Shown piece by piece: positions 6,557-13,480 of a stretch of 13,981 bases of DNA. The translations under genes were made by a program, and so were the position numbers. Within the stretch, counting starts at the first letter, position 1. Each line of letters starts with the position of its first letter. This stretch comes from Deltaproteobacteria bacterium (GTDB lineage Bacteria; Desulfobacterota; Syntrophia; Syntrophales; UBA5619). The notes under the pieces are model-generated. The model was not told the origin of the DNA and searched no databases. It saw only the letters and a list, made by a program, of their open reading frames with translations. The stretch covers positions 1 through 13,981 of the forward strand of contig JAPLJY010000086.1 of NCBI GenBank assembly GCA_026388345.1, given 5' to 3'.

Positions 6557-7993
6557 ATGGGACTGATGACGAGGGATCAATATATCGAGTCTCTCCGGAA
6601 ATTGCACCCGGTGGCTTACATGTTCGGGGAGAGGGTGGAAAACGTGGTCGACAACCCGCGCCTGAGGGCCGGGATCGAAGCCACCGGCGCCACGTATGCC
6701 ATGGCAGAGGACCCGGAATTGCGCGATCTGATCGTAACCCAGAGCAAGCTGATCAACGAACCGATCAACCGCTTCAACAACCCGCCCAATTCCATTGAAG
6801 ACCTGGTCGCCCGGGTCAAGATCAACCGTACGATGGGCCAGCGGGTCGGAACCTGTTTCCAGAGGTGCACGGGCCAGGACAGCATGTGTGCCCTGGCGTT
6901 GACGACCTTCGACTGCGACAAGAAATACGGGACCCCGTATAACAAACGCTTCATGGAATTCCTGAAGCACATGCAGAAAAACGATTTCACGGCCAACGCC
7001 AGCGTGACCGACGCCAAGGGGGATCGCAATTTCGGACCGATGGAGCAGCCCGATAAGGACGTGTACCTGCACATCGTCGAGAAGCGCGACGACGGCATCG
7101 TCGTACGCGGCGCCAAGTGCCATCAGACGGGATCGCTTTCGTCCCACGAACTGATCGTCCTGCCCACGCGCGCCATGCGCAAGGGCGAGGAGGAGTTCGC
7201 CGTGGCTTTCGCCATCCCGAGCGATACGAAGGGCGTGATCCACGTCGTCGGCCGCTCCAGCATGGACACCCGGGAACTGGACGGTTGCGACTGCGGCAAC
7301 CAGCGCTATTCCAAATACGCCCCGACGGTCATCTACGACAACGTCTTCGTCCCCTGGGAGCGCGTTTTCCTCTGCGGGGAATGGGAATATGCGGCCGATC
7401 TGGTCGTCTATTTCTCCGCCTTCCACCGCCAGAGCCACGGCGGATGCAAGGCCGGAAAGATCGATTGCATGATCGGGGCGGCCATGGCCATGATGCAGTA
7501 CAACGGCACGGAGAAAGTCAGCCATCACAAGGAGAAGGTCATCGACATGATCCACCGCGCCGAAACTCTCTACGGATGCAGCATTGCCGCTTCCTACGAA
7601 GGCAAGAAGATGCCTTCTGGAAACTACTATATCGATCCGGTCCTCGCCAACGCCTCCAAAATCCACGAAGGCAAGGAGATGGCCGAGGCGACACGGCTGA
7701 TGATCGACATCGCGGGCGGTTTCGTGGCGGACCTCCCGTCCGACAGGGACTTTGAAAACCCCGAGATCGGTCCGCTGCTGAAGAAATACCTCAAGGGAGC
7801 CACCCAGATCCCGGTGGAGGACCGTGTCAAGATGTTCCGCTTTATCGAAAAGATGGCCATGGAAAGCGCCGATACCATTTCGGATATTCATGGCGGCGGT
7901 TCGCCGGCCGCGCACCGGCTCACGATCTTCCGGGAGTCGAACACGAAGTCCAAGATCAAGGCAGCCAAGCGACTGGCCGGTATTGAATCATAA
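6557..7993 (+). CDS. 4-hydroxybutyryl-CoA dehydratase-family [4Fe-4S]/FAD radical dehydratase
   Basis: This 478-residue protein belongs to the HpaB/AbfD acyl-CoA dehydrogenase-like fold. AbfD converts 4-hydroxybutyryl-CoA to crotonyl-CoA through an FAD- and [4Fe-4S]-dependent ketyl radical and also isomerises vinylacetyl-CoA. The four AbfD cluster ligands (C99, C103, H292, C299) are matched by C100, C104 (TCFQRC) and H290, C297 (HRQSHGGC). Flavin hydroxylases of the HpaB type lack them, so this is a dehydratase/isomerase-type member. K298 and T191 match further AbfD active-site positions. Two differences stand out: H294 is where AbfD has Tyr296, and Ser442 (next to Asp443) is where it has Glu455, by eye alignment from memory. 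The substrate may therefore differ. It is the last gene of the operon, followed by a strong terminator. The acyl-CoA made by Kor, or a derivative, is its likely substrate. Confidence 0.88.
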   Translation: MGLMTRDQYIESLRKLHPVAYMFGERVENVVDNPRLRAGIEATGATYAMAEDPELRDLIVTQSKLINEPINRFNNPPNSIEDLVARVKINRTMGQRVGTCFQRCTGQDSMCALALTTFDCDKKYGTPYNKRFMEFLKHMQKNDFTANASVTDAKGDRNFGPMEQPDKDVYLHIVEKRDDGIVVRGAKCHQTGSLSSHELIVLPTRAMRKGEEEFAVAFAIPSDTKGVIHVVGRSSMDTRELDGCDCGNQRYSKYAPTVIYDNVFVPWERVFLCGEWEYAADLVVYFSAFHRQSHGGCKAGKIDCMIGAAMAMMQYNGTEKVSHHKEKVIDMIHRAETLYGCSIAASYEGKKMPSGNYYIDPVLANASKIHEGKEMAEATRLMIDIAGGFVADLPSDRDFENPEIGPLLKKYLKGATQIPVEDRVKMFRFIEKMAMESADTISDIHGGGSPAAHRLTIFRESNTKSKIKAAKRLAGIES

Positions 7994-8000
7994 TATGTGG

Positions 8001-8028
8001 ACCGGTCCTATTGCAGGCCGGGACCGGT
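8001..8028. repeat. Hairpin-forming inverted repeat after the dehydratase gene
   Basis: ACCGGTCC (8001-8008) and GGACCGGT (8021-8028) form a perfect 8-bp stem around a 12-nt loop. It has no T-tract. It lies 8 bp after the dehydratase stop and 17 bp before the real terminator, so it may stabilise the transcript 3' end. Confidence 0.5.
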
Positions 8029-8045
8029 GAAGGTTCAGGGCATAC

Positions 8046-8090
8046 AGCGACGCCCTCGCCATCTCTTCAAGGTGAGGGCGTCGCTTTTAT
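8046..8090 (+). terminator. Rho-independent terminator of the operon
   Basis: A 15-bp stem with one G-T pair (8046-8060 with 8071-8085, core AGCGACGCCCTC/GAGGGCGTCGCT) around a 10-nt loop is followed by TTTTAT. It should end transcription from the 2766-7993 operon. The racemase gene 50 bp further on would then depend on read-through or on a promoter I could not find in 8091-8140. Confidence 0.85.
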
Positions 8091-8140
8091 GGAGGGTACC
8101 CGGCCGCGGCGCAGGCACGAGCAGAGGATAGGATTGAACC

Positions 8141-9391
8141 ATGTTCCCGATGCTTTACAAAGTAAAACAGATATTGGTCGAGTCCTTTGAACCAGACCCT
8201 TCCGGTGCGGTGCGTCGTGAAATCGGGCGATGCGATCTGTCCGGACGATTCACGCCGGGGCAGACCATCGCCGTCGCCGTGGGCTCCCGGGGAATTCAGG
8301 GCATCGTCGGCATGGTTGCGGCCATGGTCTCCTCTCTCAAGATGATGGGGCTGAGACCCTTCATCATCCCCGCCATGGGCTCACACGGCGGGGCCACCAG
8401 CGACGGCCAGCAGCAGGTGCTCGAACACATGGGCATCACCGAGGCCGCAGTCGGCGCGCCGATCCGATCCTCCATGGATGTCGTCTCCCTCGGTCATCTG
8501 CCCTCCGGGGCCGAGGTCTTTGTCGCGCGGGACGCCATGGAGGCGGATCACCTGGCCCTGATCAACCGGGTCAAACCGCATACGGCCTTCCGGGGCCAGG
8601 TCGAGTCCGGCATCTGCAAGATGCTTACCGTCGGTTGCGGAAAACACCAGGGCGCCTCGAACATGCACAAATTCGGCCTGGCGGAGTCGATTGTCCCTGC
8701 GGCCCGCGTCATCCTGGATCGGGTTTCCGTCCTTTTCGGTATCGCCGTTTTGGAGAATGCGGCCGAAAAAACCCATACCGTCCGACTTGTGCTGCCGGAA
8801 ACCTTCATCGAGTCCGATACGGAAATGCTCAAGACAGCCTTTGGGCTGTTTCCCCGAATTCCCGTCGACGACCTGGATATTCTCGTGGTCGGAGAGATGG
8901 GCAAGAACATCAGCGGCGGGGGGATGGACCCCAATGTGATCGGCATGTGGCGCCGGGACGGGGGGGCCAGGCAACCGAACTACCGGACGCTCGTCCTTCT
9001 GGATCTGACACCGGAATCCCACGGCAACGCCATGGGGATCGGTCTGGCCGATCTGACCACGCGCCGGGTCATCGACATGCTGGATATCAAGGCAACCTAT
9101 ACCAATGCGCTCACCACGGGCCTCTGGGCCGCCGCCCGGCTGCCAATCTCGCTCGAAAACGACAGGATTGCGCTGGAGATGGCCCTGTCGCGCGTTTGCG
9201 ATCTCCGGAAGGTCCGGATGGCCTGCATCACCAATACGCTCTTCTTGGAGACCTTCTGGGCCTCGCCGGCCCTGCTGACCGAACTGAGACTCCGCGGAGA
9301 CATCGAAATCGACGAAAACCCTCTGGCGTTCCGGTTCAGCAGCGAGGGAAGGCTGTTGCCGTTTTCGGCCGCCGGTCATGAACCTGACTAA
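8141..9391 (+). CDS. LarA-family (DUF2088) 2-hydroxyacid racemase homologue
   Basis: This 416-residue protein has the nickel-dependent lactate racemase fold. LarA of Lactobacillus uses a nickel-pincer nucleotide bound covalently through Lys184 with His200 as nickel ligand, and His108 and His174 as acid/base. Here H82 (GSHGGAT), H147 (NRVKPH), K160 (GICKMLTVGCG) and H176 (NMHKFG) fit these positions; the Lys-His spacing of 16 is identical and the His-Lys spacing is three residues longer. The family racemises or epimerises various 2-hydroxyacids, so lactate is only one possibility. The start at 8141 has AGGA 7 nt upstream. It follows the operon in the same direction and its reaction fits the hydroxyacid dehydrogenase there. 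No larB, larC or larE cofactor genes are in the window, so these would be elsewhere in the genome. Its divergence from classical LarA leaves the activity unproven. Confidence 0.82.
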   Translation: MFPMLYKVKQILVESFEPDPSGAVRREIGRCDLSGRFTPGQTIAVAVGSRGIQGIVGMVAAMVSSLKMMGLRPFIIPAMGSHGGATSDGQQQVLEHMGITEAAVGAPIRSSMDVVSLGHLPSGAEVFVARDAMEADHLALINRVKPHTAFRGQVESGICKMLTVGCGKHQGASNMHKFGLAESIVPAARVILDRVSVLFGIAVLENAAEKTHTVRLVLPETFIESDTEMLKTAFGLFPRIPVDDLDILVVGEMGKNISGGGMDPNVIGMWRRDGGARQPNYRTLVLLDLTPESHGNAMGIGLADLTTRRVIDMLDIKATYTNALTTGLWAAARLPISLENDRIALEMALSRVCDLRKVRMACITNTLFLETFWASPALLTELRLRGDIEIDENPLAFRFSSEGRLLPFSAAGHEPD

Positions 9392-9438
9392 AATAACGGG
9401 ACGGTATGGCTGTTCCTGCTGTTGCAAAAAAATAAACC

Positions 9439-9467
9439 TTGACATTGGGCCTCAATACCCGTAGAAG
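9439..9467 (+). promoter_or_regulatory. Predicted promoter of the cold-shock gene
   Basis: TTGACA (9439-9444), a 17-nt spacer and TAGAAG (9462-9467, four of six) form a sigma70-type promoter with a start near 9474. A second TTGACG at about 9564 has no good -10. Confidence 0.5.
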
Positions 9468-9473
9468 GGCGCC

Positions 9474-9635
9474 GCATCTTGGCTTCAGGCGAAGCCGCAG
9501 GGTGCAGAGTTGGATACAGACATTTTGAAGTGCAAGGCCGGCCGTCATGTTCTCAAAAGAGTCTTGACGGTCAAGTTGTTTTTGCCATCGTGTTCATCCG
9601 ACTTGAAAAGAATTTATGAAAGGAGGATGCACAAT
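9474..9635 (+). promoter_or_regulatory. Long 5' leader of the cold-shock gene
   Basis: If the promoter at 9439-9467 is used, the leader is about 160 nt, close to the length of the E. coli cspA leader, which acts as an RNA thermosensor. A perfect hairpin, GGCTTC (9481-9486) with GAAGCC (9491-9496) and a 4-nt loop, lies near its 5' end. The strong AAAGGAGG site at 9619-9626 ends the leader. Thermosensing is inferred by analogy only. Confidence 0.4.
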
Positions 9636-9836
9636 ATGTCAGAAGGTACAGTGAAGTGGTTCAACGAGCAGAAGGGCTTCGGTTTCATCGAGAAGTCCGA
9701 GGGTGGCGATGTTTTCGTTCATTTCAGCGCCATCCAGGCCGGCGGTTTCAAGACGTTGGCCGAGGGCCAGCGTGTGAGTTTCGACATCGCGCAGGGCAAG
9801 AAAGGCCCGGCTGCGGAGAATGTAAAGCTCCTGTAG
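9636..9836 (+). CDS. csp: Cold-shock (CspA-type) RNA-binding protein
   Basis: This 66-residue single cold-shock domain is an OB fold that binds single-stranded RNA and DNA and acts as an RNA chaperone. It contains the full signature: [13 protein letters not shown] (RNP1) and DVFVHFSAI (RNP2), ending in AENVKLL. It is close to complete family length. The ATG at 9636 sits 9 nt after AAAGGAGG; an upstream ATG at 9627 directly abuts that site and is unlikely. It has its own promoter, leader and terminator, so it is a single-gene unit unrelated to its neighbours. Confidence 0.96.
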   Translation: MSEGTVKWFNEQKGFGFIEKSEGGDVFVHFSAIQAGGFKTLAEGQRVSFDIAQGKKGPAAENVKLL

Positions 9837-9863
9837 GATTTTTATCCGCAGAAAAACTTTAGA

Positions 9864-9909
9864 AAGCCTTCCGACGCCTGCAAATGGCGTCGGAAGGCTT
9901 TTCTTTTAT
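9864..9909 (+). terminator. Rho-independent terminator of the cold-shock gene
   Basis: A perfect 15-bp stem (AAGCCTTCCGACGCC at 9864-9878 with its complement at 9886-9900) and a 7-nt loop are followed by TTTTCTTTTA. It begins 27 bp after the csp stop. The stem is strong enough to insulate the downstream flavoenzyme gene. Confidence 0.92.
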
Positions 9910-10209
9910 GCGGCGCCCCGCCTGGCCGACCTCCGGGATTCCGCGCTCCCATCGCTCACCCCGGCGGCGGATTCCTCTTGACGGGCGGCCTGCCGCAATG
10001 TTATCCATTCCCCGGTTCCCGTAACGGATTTTCCCCCTTCGAGTTTCATTGCCATTCCCACAAAAGGGCAAGGATGGCACATTTTTAACGTACAATCGTC
10101 GTTCCCGGCCGCCGGTACGGATGAGAAACGGATGCGGAAGCGATCTTCCGCGGCCCGTGCAAACCGGTTTCCCCGGGAAACACGAGAAAACACCGTTCAA
10201 GGAGGCGCC
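9910..10209. other. Intergenic region before the OYE-family gene
   Basis: These 300 bp hold no gene I can support. A minus-strand frame of 95 codons covers most of it but has no recognisable family and ends against the csp terminator. A -10-like TACAAT lies at 10091-10096 without a convincing -35. A weak TGCCAT...ATGGCA inverted repeat lies just upstream of it. The promoter of the downstream gene is probably in this region. Confidence 0.4.
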
Positions 10210-12138
10210 ATGAAACTGGAACACCTCTTTTCCCCCGTCACGATCAACGGCATGACCCTGAAGAACCGGGCCGTCATGCCCGCGATGGGAACCGGTTACG
10301 GAAACGCCGACGGTACGGTGGGCGACCGTCTGATCGCCTATCTCGCAAGGCGGGCAAAAGGCGGCACGGGACTCATCATCACGGAGGTCTGCGCCGTCGA
10401 TCCGCGCGGAAAGGGATTTCCCAACGAGATCGGCGCCTGGAGCGATGCGTTTCTTCCCGGCCTCACCGGACTCACCGAGGCGATCCACCGGGAAGGCGGA
10501 AAGATCGCCCTTCAACTCCACCACGCGGGCCGGGAGACCTTCGAGGCGGCCGCGGGCGGAATCCCGGAGGCGCCTTCCGCCATCCCCAGCGCCGTCCTCG
10601 GCCAGCCCTGCGAGGCGATGGGCCGGGAACGGATCGCCGCCGTGATCGACGCCTTCGCCCGGACGGCCGCGCGGGCGAAAAAGGCGGGGTTCGACGCCGT
10701 CGAGATCCACGGCGCCCACGGCTATCTCCTCAACCAGTTCCTCTCCCCCTTCTCCAACCAGAGAACGGACGAATACGGCGGCTCAGAGGAGAACCGGTCG
10801 CGCTTCGTGCTGGAAATCCTTTCGGCCGTCCGGAAGGCGGTCGGTCCCGCTTTTGCCGTCATTATCCGGGTCTCGGCGGACGAACTGATCCGCGGCGGAT
10901 ACGACCTGGCGTTCATGAAACGCCTCGCCCCGCGCCTTGCCGCCTCCGGCGCCGACGCGATCCACTGCTCGGTCGGCGTCTTTTCCACGCCGGGCAACCT
11001 GAGCATCGCATCGATGGACACGGCGCCGGGATTCAACCTCTTCCGGGCGCGGGCGATCAAAGAGGTTGCCGGCGTGCCGGTGATCGGCGTCGGGCGGATC
11101 AACGATCCGGAGCTTGCCGAGGAGGCGCTCGCCGCGGGGGATGCCGATCTCATCAGTTTCGGCCGCCAGTACCTGACCGATCCCGAGTTCATCGCCAAGG
11201 CCGCGGCCGGGAATTTCGCGGAGATCCGCCGGTGCGTCGCCTGCAACCAGGGCTGTATCGAACGCCTGAGCTTCGAGATGAAGTCGGCCACCTGCACCTT
11301 CAACCCCGCCTGCGGCAGGGAATACCTGGGAGCGCCGGTTCCGGTTGCGGAATCGAAACGGCTATGGGTGATCGGGGCAGGGCCTGCGGGCCTTTCCGCC
11401 GCACTAGCCGCCGCCGGCCGGGGGTACGGGGTCGAAATCTTCGAAAAGGAGTCCGTCCCGGGCGGTCAGGTCCGCTCGGCAAGCCGGCCGCCCCACAAGG
11501 AGGCCTACCTGGACTGGGTGGTCTGGTCCGTCCGCCAACTGGACAGGCAGGGCGTCAAAATCCATTACGGACGGGAAATGACGGAAGAAAGGCTCAGGGA
11601 AGGGAAACCCGACGCCGTGATTCTCGCCGCCGGCGCCGATCCCGCGAGGCCGGCGATCCCCGGCCTCGACGCCCCCCATGTCTGCGATGCCCGCGATCTT
11701 CTCATGGCGAAGGCCGAACCCGCGGGTCCCATCGTGGTCCTCGGCGCCGGGTACGTCGGCATGGAGACGGCGGATTTCCTCATCGCCCGGGGGATCGGGG
11801 TCACGCTTATCGAGATGCTGCCTTCTTCCCCCATTGGAAAACACACCGCCCACGGCTACTGGCTCCACAAACGAATCAAAGAGGCGGAGGGGCGGATCAT
11901 CCTGGGGGCGACGGTGACCCGCATCGAACCGGACGCCGTCTTCTACCGTCATCAAGAAGAGGAGAAACAGCTCCCCGCCGCCATGGTGGTCACGGCGATG
12001 GGGGCAAAACCGGCAAACGGCCTGGCGGGGATCCTCAAAGAACTCGGCATCCCCTGGCGCGTTGTCGGGGACGCCAAGAGCCCGAGACGGCTCCTGGAGG
12101 CGATCCACGAGGGCGACCGCGCCGGCCGGGAGATCTGA
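10210..12138 (+). CDS. Old Yellow Enzyme-family [4Fe-4S] NAD(P)H:flavin oxidoreductase (FadH/enoate reductase-like)
   Basis: This 642-residue, three-part flavoenzyme reduces activated C=C bonds with electrons passed from NAD(P)H through FAD, [4Fe-4S] and FMN. The N-terminal FMN TIM barrel (1-335) contains H167-G-A-H170-GYLLNQFLSP and NQRTDEYGG. Cluster ligands are C342-x2-C345-x3-C349 and C362. The C-terminal half has two dinucleotide folds, GAGPAG at 389-394 and GAGYVG at 512-517. Length and layout match E. coli 2,4-dienoyl-CoA reductase, BaiCD/BaiH and clostridial 2-enoate reductase. The FadH active-site Tyr is kept (Y172), but where FadH has His252 this protein appears to have Phe258, so classical dienoyl-CoA reduction is doubtful. 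The start at 10210 has AAGGAGG only 4 nt upstream. Enoyl substrates could link it to the dehydratase, but it is a separate transcription unit. Confidence 0.92.
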   Translation: MKLEHLFSPVTINGMTLKNRAVMPAMGTGYGNADGTVGDRLIAYLARRAKGGTGLIITEVCAVDPRGKGFPNEIGAWSDAFLPGLTGLTEAIHREGGKIALQLHHAGRETFEAAAGGIPEAPSAIPSAVLGQPCEAMGRERIAAVIDAFARTAARAKKAGFDAVEIHGAHGYLLNQFLSPFSNQRTDEYGGSEENRSRFVLEILSAVRKAVGPAFAVIIRVSADELIRGGYDLAFMKRLAPRLAASGADAIHCSVGVFSTPGNLSIASMDTAPGFNLFRARAIKEVAGVPVIGVGRINDPELAEEALAAGDADLISFGRQYLTDPEFIAKAAAGNFAEIRRCVACNQGCIERLSFEMKSATCTFNPACGREYLGAPVPVAESKRLWVIGAGPAGLSAALAAAGRGYGVEIFEKESVPGGQVRSASRPPHKEAYLDWVVWSVRQLDRQGVKIHYGREMTEERLREGKPDAVILAAGADPARPAIPGLDAPHVCDARDLLMAKAEPAGPIVVLGAGYVGMETADFLIARGIGVTLIEMLPSSPIGKHTAHGYWLHKRIKEAEGRIILGATVTRIEPDAVFYRHQEEEKQLPAAMVVTAMGAKPANGLAGILKELGIPWRVVGDAKSPRRLLEAIHEGDRAGREI

Positions 12139-12220
12139 GGGGAATATTTCTGCGATCCGCCGCAGCGCCGCCATCGCGGTCGACCCAGTTTTTCACGGTT
12201 TATTACGAAAGAGTCCAGCC

Positions 12221-13462
12221 ATGATCTCCCGACGCGCTTTTCTCAGGACGCTGGCCGGGATCGCCCCGATCCTCGGCGGGGCGGGGCTGTGCCTCTCCTC
12301 CCCGCTCTGGGAGCGCCTGTTTGCGGGCGGCGACGCCGGTTGCCTCTTCGCCCTCGATCCGAAGTCCGACCTGGTCCGTCTCGCCCCGCGGGCGCGCTTC
12401 TGGACCTCCGTTCCCCTCGCCGGCGCCGATTGCCGGTCGTGCCATGTCTCCCCGGAACTCCTGAAGGGGAAACGCATCCGCCATGAGGCCGGGATTGTCA
12501 AGTGCCTCCTGTGCGCCCAGGGCTGCATTCTGCGGCCCGGCGAGCGCGGCCGCTGCCGCGCCCGGATGAACGCCGGCGGCGAACTGAAGAGCCTCGTCTA
12601 CGGCCGCCCGATCACCGTCCACATCGACCCGATCGAGAAGAAGCCCTTCTACCACTTTCTTCCCGGCGCGGCGGCCTATTCGCTCGCGACCTCCGGCTGC
12701 CCGCTGCGCTGCAAGTTCTGCCAGAACTGGGAGATCTCCCAGGCCTCCCCGGAAGATTATGATAGCCCCCCGGTTTCTCCCGACCGGATCGTCCGTTCCG
12801 CCCGGGACCGGCAGGCGCCGGTGATCGCCTTCACGTACAACGAGCCGACGGTCTTTGCGGAGTATATGATCGACATCGCCCGCGAGGCGAAGAAGCAGGG
12901 GCTCCGCCCCGTCCTGATCAGCTGCGGGATCATGAATAAGGCGCCGCTCGCCGAGCTCTGCGACGTCCTGGACGCGATCAAGATCGACCTGAAGGGGTAC
13001 GACGAGACGTTCTACCGCGACGTCTGCGGCGCGGAGCTGAGGCCCGTCCTCCGGAGCATCAAACAGATCGCGAAGAGCCGCGTGCATCTCGAGATCGTCA
13101 ACCTCGTCGTCCCGACGCTGAACGACTCCGAGAAGATGATCCGAGGCCTGATCGACTGGATCCTGGGAGAAGTCGGACCCGACGTCCCCATCCACTTCAC
13201 GCGCTTCCACCCGGATAACCAGCTCCGGAACCTGCCGCCCACGCCGGTGGCGACGCTGGAGCGGGCACGGGAGACGGCGCTGGGGCGGGGGTTGCATTAC
13301 GCCTATGTTGGAAACGTCCCGGACCATCCGGGGAACCATACCCACTGCCCTTCCTGCGGGAAGGCGGTCATTCGGCGCACCGGATTCTTCACCGTGGAAA
13401 TGCATGTAACAAACGGCCGCTGCGGCTTCTGCGGCGGAAGGATCGCGGGCGTCTGGAGTTGA
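12221..13462 (+). CDS. amrS: AmmeMemoRadiSam-system radical SAM enzyme with Tat-like N-terminus
   Basis: This is a 413-residue radical SAM protein of the AmmeMemoRadiSam family. The radical SAM motif is C160-x3-C164-x2-C167 (CPLRCKFC). The family's upstream cysteine region is C95-x2-C98-x3-C102 and C112. A C-terminal zinc-ribbon-like pair (HCPSCG and CGFCGG) closes the protein. The N-terminus starts MISRRAFLRTLAG and continues with a hydrophobic stretch, a twin-arginine (SRRxFL) signal or anchor. Residues 71-75 are CRSCH, a c-type heme-attachment pattern, placed between the signal and the family core. The start at 12221 has only a weak AAGAG upstream; the frame is open further 5' but that stretch overlaps the previous gene and lacks family similarity. 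It is followed 18 bp later by amrB. The reaction is, to my knowledge, not firmly established. Confidence 0.9.
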   Translation: MISRRAFLRTLAGIAPILGGAGLCLSSPLWERLFAGGDAGCLFALDPKSDLVRLAPRARFWTSVPLAGADCRSCHVSPELLKGKRIRHEAGIVKCLLCAQGCILRPGERGRCRARMNAGGELKSLVYGRPITVHIDPIEKKPFYHFLPGAAAYSLATSGCPLRCKFCQNWEISQASPEDYDSPPVSPDRIVRSARDRQAPVIAFTYNEPTVFAEYMIDIAREAKKQGLRPVLISCGIMNKAPLAELCDVLDAIKIDLKGYDETFYRDVCGAELRPVLRSIKQIAKSRVHLEIVNLVVPTLNDSEKMIRGLIDWILGEVGPDVPIHFTRFHPDNQLRNLPPTPVATLERARETALGRGLHYAYVGNVPDHPGNHTHCPSCGKAVIRRTGFFTVEMHVTNGRCGFCGGRIAGVWS

Positions 13463-13480
13463 GTGGAAAGGAGAGAGATC

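Noticed and set aside
6536..7915. A 459-codon minus-strand frame opposite the dehydratase gene
   Set aside because: It is antisense to a protein with all family cluster ligands, and its translation is low-complexity with no recognisable motif.
9906..10193. A 95-codon minus-strand frame between csp and the OYE-family gene
   Set aside because: No family resemblance, no good ribosome-binding site seen, and it overlaps the likely promoter region of the downstream gene.
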